60,373 nt of DNA from Mucilaginibacter sp. (lineage in GTDB: Bacteria; Bacteroidota; Bacteroidia; Sphingobacteriales; Sphingobacteriaceae): the NCBI GenBank assembly GCA_028288305.1, contig JAQBOA010000024.1, positions 1-60,373 of the forward strand, in the 5' to 3' direction. Positions 55,306 to 60,373 of this stretch are shown here, piece after piece. A program made the position numbers and the translations under genes. Each line of letters begins with the position of its first letter. The stretch's first letter is position 1. The notes under the pieces are model-generated. The model was given only the letters and a program-made list of their open reading frames with translations, did no database searches and was not told the DNA's origin.

Positions 55306-55779
55306 ATGGATAATCAGCATAAAATACTAATTGACGAATTAACAAAATTGCTGCTTGACGGGAATGCTCATGTTTCTTTGCATGACGCTTTAAAAGAGCT
55401 GCCGCCGAAACTGCGTGGTGTTAAGCCTGAAAATATGCCCTATAGCATTTGGCAATTAGTTGAACATATACGTATAGCGCAATGGGATATGGTCCGATTT
55501 TGTAAAGATGCCGATTATAAGTCGCCTAAGTGGCCTGATGAGTACTGGCCAAAAGAAAGCGTACCGGAAGACGAAAGCGCCTGGAACGGATCGCTGGTTC
55601 AGATAAACAATGACCTTGACGAGTTTATTGTATTAATGGAACATAGCGATATTTATCAAACGCTACCCCAAGGACATGGTCAGAATGTATTGCGCGAAGC
55701 TTTGCAAATTGCTGATCACAACGCTTATCATATCGGTGAGATCATAGCTATAAGAAGAATATTAGGAGATTGGAAGTAA
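55306..55779 (+). CDS. DinB-like four-helix protein
   Basis: A 157-residue protein of the DinB/YfiT superfamily. Metal-binding histidines are visible in LVEHIRIAQWDM and DHNAYHIGEII. Members of this group are often thiol transferases (bacillithiol or mycothiol) or unknown; the E. coli name DinB polymerase is a different protein. It directly precedes an eroded palindromic element. Confidence 0.8.
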   Translation: MDNQHKILIDELTKLLLDGNAHVSLHDALKELPPKLRGVKPENMPYSIWQLVEHIRIAQWDMVRFCKDADYKSPKWPDEYWPKESVPEDESAWNGSLVQINNDLDEFIVLMEHSDIYQTLPQGHGQNVLREALQIADHNAYHIGEIIAIRRILGDWK

Positions 55780-55787
55780 AATTCTTT

Positions 55788-55901
55788 GCCTCACCGTGCC
55801 CTCTCCAACCGCGTGCCGCCTTAGTTTTGCGATGGCGCAGAGAGAGGATTCTAAAATATGTAAATCAAAGTCCTCTCCTTTGGAGAGGATTTAGGTGAAG
55901 C
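55788..55901. repeat. Intergenic copy of the icmF palindromic element, with an insertion
   Basis: Ends GCCTCACC and GGTGAAGC; right hairpin TCCTCTCCTTTGGAGAGGA intact. The left hairpin CCCTCTCCAA...AGAGAGG is split by about 30 GC-rich bases starting CCGCGTGCCGCC exactly at its tip. It begins 8 bases after the DinB gene and ends just before the stop of the hydrolase gene. Confidence 0.8.
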
Positions 55902-55902
55902 C

Positions 55903-56880
55903 CTATTTCAATTTATTTATAAAATCAACCATGCTGGATACCAGTTCGGTTTTTAGGGGAAGATCAGGTTTGCTGTAAGTAGCCATGTTTGCGACCTCAT
56001 CTGCCGGGGCTTCTTTTAATATATGGTTCATGCCCTTTACGATTACTAACGTCGCTTCGGATTTTGCTTTCTTAAGTTTTTCAGCATTATCAACAGATAC
56101 TGTCAGATCTGTAGTGCCCTGTATAATAAGCATCGGCACTTTTATGCTTTTTATCCCCCTTAGTGGAGCTATCCTGCAAAATGACATTAAAAAATTTTGA
56201 ATACCCGGCCGTGCAATATAATATATTGCCGGATCTACATTAGCAGTGGTTTTACCTTTGCGCAAGCTGTCTAAAATTGTTTTAAACTCATCAGCCTGGT
56301 ATTTTGGCTTTGATTTCATTTGGTTCATCAATATTTTGTCACCCTGTTCACTTTCACCTTCAGCCGAAATATATCCCTTTACTGGCTCACCATAAATGGC
56401 GATCATTGAAACCAACGTGCCTTCGCCATGGCCAAATAAAATGATTTTTGAAAACCTGGCATCATCAATCAGCGTATTTATTAAAGCAACTGCGTCGTCA
56501 CTGTAATCATCAATACGCAATTGCGACTCTTTTGTGGAGCTTACGCTTTCGCCTACCATCCGCTTATCATAACGGAGCGTTGCAATCCCATTTTTTCCTA
56601 AATCGTTTGCTAGTAATTTATAGGTGTTTCCGGTTATTCCGGCTTTAGGATTATTGCCATCCCTGTCTGTAGGACCAGCATCAGCAACAATTAACACAAC
56701 TGGAATTTTTCCGGATACATTTTTAGGTATAACCAATGAACCGGAAATTGATCCGGCTAAAGTTTTTACTGTTACCGGCGATTCACTTAAAGAAGGATCA
56801 ATAGCTATGCCTGTTTCGGTTTGAGCAATAAGTTTTATAGTACAAAACAGGGTTATAATAATAAGAGCAACTTTTTTCAT
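55903..56880 (-). CDS. Exported alpha/beta-hydrolase relative that lacks the nucleophile serine
   Basis: A 325-residue protein with a signal peptide (1-20) and alpha/beta-hydrolase fold. The nucleophile elbow, normally GHSEGS, reads GHGEGT (150-155), with Gly152 in place of the catalytic serine. The acid (Asp258, QGTTDLTV) and His286 (GMNHILKEA) remain. A single A-to-G change (AGC to GGC) explains the loss. It may therefore bind rather than cleave its ligand, or be an early pseudogene. The other sequence is intact. Confidence 0.85.
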   Translation of the reverse strand: MKKVALIIITLFCTIKLIAQTETGIAIDPSLSESPVTVKTLAGSISGSLVIPKNVSGKIPVVLIVADAGPTDRDGNNPKAGITGNTYKLLANDLGKNGIATLRYDKRMVGESVSSTKESQLRIDDYSDDAVALINTLIDDARFSKIILFGHGEGTLVSMIAIYGEPVKGYISAEGESEQGDKILMNQMKSKPKYQADEFKTILDSLRKGKTTANVDPAIYYIARPGIQNFLMSFCRIAPLRGIKSIKVPMLIIQGTTDLTVSVDNAEKLKKAKSEATLVIVKGMNHILKEAPADEVANMATYSKPDLPLKTELVSSMVDFINKLK

Positions 56881-57154
56881 TTGAACAAAATCAAAAGGAA
56901 TATAATTCAGCTTCGAAAGTAAGAAAAATCACGTAGTTTTTTGGGATTGAATTTGTCATTTTATTGGCAGGTATAAAATTTATACCAATAATATTATATA
57001 GAATAATAAATAAATGTTTAACATTAAATCAACGAATTGATAAACAGTTGTATTTTAATATATTTAACGAAAAGTTTGTTTAAAACTGTCCTTATATATT
57101 AATACCCGCTGTTTATAAACCAGGCAATAAAAAAACATAAGCTTTTATATATTA

Positions 57155-57511
57155 ATGAATATTCAACCTGAACATTGGCATAATGAACTGGATGCATTAA
57201 TTGTCTCGTCGCAGCATCACAAATTGCTGCTCGAAAATGAATTTGTTCGGGTTTTAGATGCTAACATACCGCCTGGTGAAATGACAACGATACATACACA
57301 CCGGTTTGCGGCTTCGCATATTGTTATCAGCTGGTCTGATTTTATAAGGTATGATGCAGAAGGTAACGTGTTGCTTGATTCACGCAATTTAGGCAAAACC
57401 GTTTCAACGCATACGGCTCTATGGTCGGAGCCATTAGGGCCGCATGCGTTGAAAAATGTGGGCAGTAACGACTTGCATATTATAAGTGTTGAACTTAAAG
57501 AATCAAAGTAG
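57155..57511 (+). CDS. Cupin-like protein
   Basis: A 118-residue single-domain protein with a cupin-type first motif (PPGEMTTIHTHRFAASHIVIS, including His48 and His50 neighbourhood) and a second one (GPHALKNVGSNDLHIISVEL). The fold is a small beta-barrel that may bind a metal. No catalytic role is proposed. Confidence 0.7.
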   Translation: MNIQPEHWHNELDALIVSSQHHKLLLENEFVRVLDANIPPGEMTTIHTHRFAASHIVISWSDFIRYDAEGNVLLDSRNLGKTVSTHTALWSEPLGPHALKNVGSNDLHIISVELKESK

Positions 57512-57581
57512 TTTGTAAAGTGGCTTTTAGAAGCAAACCATTGATTACTTCAAGCGCTCAGGAAAATTATTTTAGCAATGA

Positions 57582-57740
57582 ATGATGGAGAAGAAAGTCC
57601 GGAAGCCGGGAACTCAGAAAGGGAGTCCAAAGTCAGAAGTCGGAAATCAGAAGTCAGAAAAGGAAAATAATTTCGCATTCGACATTCCGAATTCCGAAAT
57701 AAAACCTGCAACTTACAACACACAACCTGCAACCCAAACA
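57582..57740. repeat. Repeat-like leader of paralogue 1
   Basis: Words of the type GAAGTCGGAAATCAGAAGTC lead to GACATTCCGAATTCCGAAAT, then ACTTACAACACACAACCTGC. The frame is open and would add 53 residues to the protein, but similar words occur before paralogues 2 and 3 and in other gaps. Confidence 0.5.
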
Positions 57741-58532
57741 ATGGAAGTACATCATCACCCCGACCTGCATCACGAGAAGAAACCCTGGAAAGAGTATTTT
57801 CTTGAATTTTTAATGATATTTCTGGCTGTAACCATGGGTTTTTTTGCCGAAACTATCAGAGAAAATATTTCTGAAAATGCGAAAGCAAAAGAATTGGCCA
57901 AGAGTCTTTACCAGGAGGTCTATAACGATTCGGTGATTATGCAAAGCAAAATAAACCTGCGCAATGAAAAGGAGCGCCACATGGAATATTGCAGGGAATA
58001 TTTAAGGGATAGCAGCCTCACAAATTTATCCGCTCAGTTTTATCCAAGTTTCATGTGGACATTCATCATAACTGCTACAATAGATTTTGATCCCAATGAT
58101 GGGGTACTAAACCAGTTAAGAAATTCAGGAGCGCTGCGCTACTTTAAGAATATCGAATTACAAAACGCTGTAAGCCGTATTAATACGGCCATCTTTAATG
58201 TGAGAAGCAGGAATAACCAGGAATATGCCTACAATGAGCAGTATGTAAGGCCTTTTATACTTAAGCATTATGATTTTATTTGGGAGGATGCTTATACGCA
58301 ACATGGCAAACTTTCAATTATGCAGGCGTTGAGGCAAATTAATTTTCAAGCTGCAGTACTGCCGCAAATAAGAAATCTCAATGATTTAAAAAGAGATGAA
58401 GCCGATGCACTTATTGCGTATTACATACTGATCATAAGATCGACAAAACAAATACACTATGCCCCATATGTAATAGCAAACCATCAATTACTGCAAACGC
58501 TAAGGAAAGAATATAATTTTAACAATGAATGA
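57741..58532 (+). CDS. MEVHHHP-type membrane protein, paralogue 1
   Basis: A 263-residue protein from ATG 57741 (MEVHHHPDLHHEKK). It has a short His-rich head, one membrane helix (about 20-37, FLEFLMIFLAVTMGFFAE) and a large predicted helical domain behind. Annotated Bacteroidota proteins beginning MEVHHHP share this layout and have no known function. The later start is chosen because it matches the other members; the upstream in-frame ATG at 57582 lies in repeat sequence. Confidence 0.75.
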   Translation: MEVHHHPDLHHEKKPWKEYFLEFLMIFLAVTMGFFAETIRENISENAKAKELAKSLYQEVYNDSVIMQSKINLRNEKERHMEYCREYLRDSSLTNLSAQFYPSFMWTFIITATIDFDPNDGVLNQLRNSGALRYFKNIELQNAVSRINTAIFNVRSRNNQEYAYNEQYVRPFILKHYDFIWEDAYTQHGKLSIMQALRQINFQAAVLPQIRNLNDLKRDEADALIAYYILIIRSTKQIHYAPYVIANHQLLQTLRKEYNFNNE

Positions 58533-58690
58533 GGAGGAAGAAAGTCCAGGAGTCGGAAAGTCCGGAAGATTTTTTGAAGTCAGAAGTGGGAAATCAGAAG
58601 TCAGAAAAGGAAAATAATTCCGCATTTAACATTCCGAACTCCAAAATAAAAAAATCCAAAATCGAAAATCGGAAATCCGAAATCAAAGAA
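58533..58690. repeat. Repeat-like leader of paralogue 2
   Basis: GAAGTCAGAAGTGGGAAATC, then GCATTTAACATTCCGAACTC, then AAATCCAAAATCGAAAATC words. In frame it would encode KSEVGNQKSEKENNSAF, matching the leader of paralogue 1 at the same place. Confidence 0.5.
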
Positions 58691-59431
58691 ATGGAAGTAC
58701 ACCACCACCCTGAAGTAGAAAAGAAAGGTCTTAAGGAATATATTCTTGAGGGCTTAATGATATTCCTTGCTGTAATGATGGGCTTTTTTGCTGAAAATAT
58801 AAGGGAGGGTATCTCTGATCGGGCAAAAGGCAAAGAATACATTAAATCATTTGTACAGGACCTGCGGCGGGATACGGCCAGTTTTTCTGACGTGATTGCC
58901 TTTGATGCAAAAAAAATGATGGCATTAAACAACATTTTCTCTTGTTATAATAACATTGAAAAAGACAGCAAGTCGTCCGGTTGCCTTGTGCCTATCATAA
59001 AAAGCTCGTCATCCAACCGAATTGGAAATTTTACCGATGGTACCATGCAGCAATTGAAAAACGCGGGCGGCTTTCGCTTACTAAACAAGAGCGATAAGGA
59101 CAGTATTGTTGCCTATGACCATGCTGCCCGGGCTTTCCAGAATTTTGAATCCACAATATTCCAACAACGCCAGGACATAGTAAGAGATATTTATGTTAAA
59201 CTGATCGATTTTAAGGCCGAACCAATGCTGTCTCCCGACTCACTTGCAGGTAATGTTCACTTATCCTTATTGTTTTCAAACGACAAGGCATTAATCAATG
59301 AATACTTTAACGACTTGTCGCTTTACAGAAGAGTTATCAGGACCCAGATCTCTCAGTTGGATAAACTAAGCAAACGAGCAGTGGGTCTTATTAAATACTT
59401 TGATAACAAATACGAATTAGGCGATGAGTGA
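58691..59431 (+). CDS. MEVHHHP-type membrane protein, paralogue 2
   Basis: A 246-residue protein from ATG 58691 (MEVHHHPEVEKKGLKEYILE), with one membrane helix (about 19-36) and a C-terminal helical domain. Similar to its neighbours in the first 45 residues (GLMIFLAVMMGFFAENIREGIS), more diverged behind. It is separated from paralogue 1 by about 158 bases of repeats. Confidence 0.75.
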   Translation: MEVHHHPEVEKKGLKEYILEGLMIFLAVMMGFFAENIREGISDRAKGKEYIKSFVQDLRRDTASFSDVIAFDAKKMMALNNIFSCYNNIEKDSKSSGCLVPIIKSSSSNRIGNFTDGTMQQLKNAGGFRLLNKSDKDSIVAYDHAARAFQNFESTIFQQRQDIVRDIYVKLIDFKAEPMLSPDSLAGNVHLSLLFSNDKALINEYFNDLSLYRRVIRTQISQLDKLSKRAVGLIKYFDNKYELGDE

Positions 59432-59608
59432 GAAGCGAAGAAGTTCGGAAGTCGCAAGTCCAATGAAAAGAATCAAACGCGAGGAGTCAAGATGACGGAA
59501 GAAGAAAACAATTCCCTGCCTGCCGGACAGGCTGGCGCATTCGACATTCTGCATTCCGAAATAAATTATAAATCCGAAACCGAAAATTCGAAATTAGAAA
59601 GTAAAAAC
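59432..59608. repeat. Repeat-like leader of paralogue 3
   Basis: Variant words of the same family (AAGTTCGGAAGTCGCAAGTC, GCATTCGACATTCTGCATTC, AATCCGAAACCGAAAATTCG). The part at 59516-59536 is the palindromic insertion below. Confidence 0.5.
59516..59536. repeat. 21-base palindromic insertion in the third leader
   Basis: CTGCCTGCCGGACAGGCTGG followed by C, with arms GCCTG and CAGGC. It sits between AATTCC and GCATTC, two stretches that are joined directly in the matching place of paralogue 2 (AATTCCGCATT). Confidence 0.85.
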
Positions 59609-60346
59609 ATGGAAGTACATCACCACCCCAAAGTAGAAAAGAAAACCTTTAAAGAATATTTGCTCGAAGGGTTAATGATATTTTTAGCAGTATTAATGGG
59701 CTTCATTGCCGAAAATGTTAGAGAGGGAATATCCGAGCATAAACGGGCAGCTGAGTTTGCCCGCTCGTACTTTGAAGATGTTAAAAAGGATACTGCTGCA
59801 TTGCACGCAGCTATGCGTTTTAGCAAGCAGAAGTTAGCAGGATTGGACAGTGCCTTGTTTGTGCTTCATCACCTTACGGGAAAGCAAAAAGAGGATACTG
59901 TGCTATATACGCAACTTTCTTTAAGTGCCTCGGTAGTGCCTTTTGACCCATCGGAAGGAACATATGAACAGATCAAATCATCAGGATCGCTGCGGTATTT
60001 TGATCAAAAGCTGGTGAGTTTAATGAACAGCTATGATGTTCAGATAAAAAGGACAGTGAAACGTGAGGATATTGACCTGAAGTTTATTCTTGATCAGTAT
60101 CTTCCATATATTATTAAAAATTTTAACAGCGAAATTCCTTTTGATGATCGCTTTTTGCATCATATTTCGCATGAGCTTTATATAATCGACAGAAGCAAAA
60201 ACAATATGAGGCAAATGATCAATTATGTGATTGACCTTAAGATAGAAAGGATGCTGGTGGAGCAGGAATATAAAAAGCAGATTAAGACATCGAATAAAGT
60301 ATTGTCGGAACTTAAAAATGAATATAATTTAAGCAATGAACAGTAA
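59609..60346 (+). CDS. MEVHHHP-type membrane protein, paralogue 3
   Basis: A 245-residue protein from ATG 59609 (MEVHHHPKVEKKTFKEYLLE), one membrane helix (about 19-36, LEGLMIFLAVLMGFIAEN) and a helical C-terminal domain with EGTYEQIKSSGSLRYFDQ, a signature also seen in paralogue 1 (DGVLNQLRNSGALRYF). An upstream frame to 59492 would add 39 residues of repeat-derived sequence. The array may go on beyond the window. Confidence 0.75.
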   Translation: MEVHHHPKVEKKTFKEYLLEGLMIFLAVLMGFIAENVREGISEHKRAAEFARSYFEDVKKDTAALHAAMRFSKQKLAGLDSALFVLHHLTGKQKEDTVLYTQLSLSASVVPFDPSEGTYEQIKSSGSLRYFDQKLVSLMNSYDVQIKRTVKREDIDLKFILDQYLPYIIKNFNSEIPFDDRFLHHISHELYIIDRSKNNMRQMINYVIDLKIERMLVEQEYKKQIKTSNKVLSELKNEYNLSNEQ

Positions 60347-60373
60347 AATAAAATACCGGCTTTTTAAAATTCT
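60347..60373. other. End of window, no gene seen
   Basis: 27 AT-rich bases after the third paralogue. Whether a fourth copy follows is outside the window. Confidence 0.3.

Noticed and set aside
57582..57740. Long N-terminal extensions of the MEVHHHP proteins as coding
   Set aside because: They consist of word repeats and differ between copies mostly by amino-acid-changing substitutions; translation cannot be excluded but is not supported.

Overview
The window is a chromosomal stretch of a Bacteroidota bacterium, most likely from the family Sphingobacteriaceae (Mucilaginibacter/Pedobacter-like). Four things point there. The division and cell-wall cluster runs mraZ-rsmH-ftsL-ftsI-murE-mraY-murD-ftsW-murG-murC-ftsQ-ftsA-ftsZ and lacks murF and ddl. 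Promoters fit the Bacteroidota TTG-N19/20-TAnnTTTG form. The genes match Bacteroidota families (DUF5686 outer-membrane protein, small histone H1-like Hc1, fused isobutyryl-CoA mutase, MEVHHHP membrane proteins). The composition is AT-rich with almost no Shine-Dalgarno sequences. Genus is an inference.

Layout. 1-7.1 kb: tail of an unknown gene, a YkuK-like RNase H-fold protein, a TlpA-like thioredoxin, a GNAT acetyltransferase; then on the minus strand a tight three-gene envelope unit (acyltransferase 3, AXE1-type esterase, outer-membrane barrel), a radical SAM protein and a small orphan gene. 7.2-14.7 kb: VOC protein, SGNH hydrolase, esterase, SDR, a 44-residue Ser/Lys-rich peptide gene and the large fused mutase icmF. 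14.7-21.7 kb: accessory DNA with a MutS-like ATPase, zeta-toxin-like kinase and small partner, a DUF885 protein, a pentapeptide protein, and a REP-associated tyrosine transposase (RAYT) surrounded and invaded by its palindromes. 21.8-38.0 kb: the complete dcw cluster, starting with a promoter and three 10-bp-spaced boxes that look like the MraZ operator. 38.1-51.3 kb: an alpha-oxoamine synthase-like PLP enzyme, a SHOCT protein, a histidine kinase, a GH125 mannosidase, Hc1, dapA, a DUF5686 protein, a DinD-Fic pair and ligA. 51.4-60.4 kb: a DUF6263 protein, an array of three tiny membrane-peptide genes, a DUF885 lipoprotein, DinB, an alpha/beta hydrolase that has lost its nucleophile, a cupin, and three tandem MEVHHHP membrane proteins.

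The most striking theme is that several unrelated short palindromic repeat families lie inside genes and stay in frame. icmF carries three or four. murD and murG begin inside copies of one element that supplies their start codon and first ~20 residues. The RAYT gene carries two copies of the palindrome it sits among. One of the three terminal paralogues carries a clean 21-bp palindrome that its siblings lack. Most remaining copies touch stop codons or leader regions. A second theme is quasi-periodic 'word' repeats in many intergenic gaps. The third is the array of three 32-34 residue single-span membrane peptides (52631-53021), closed by its own terminator. No tRNA, rRNA or CRISPR array was recognised.
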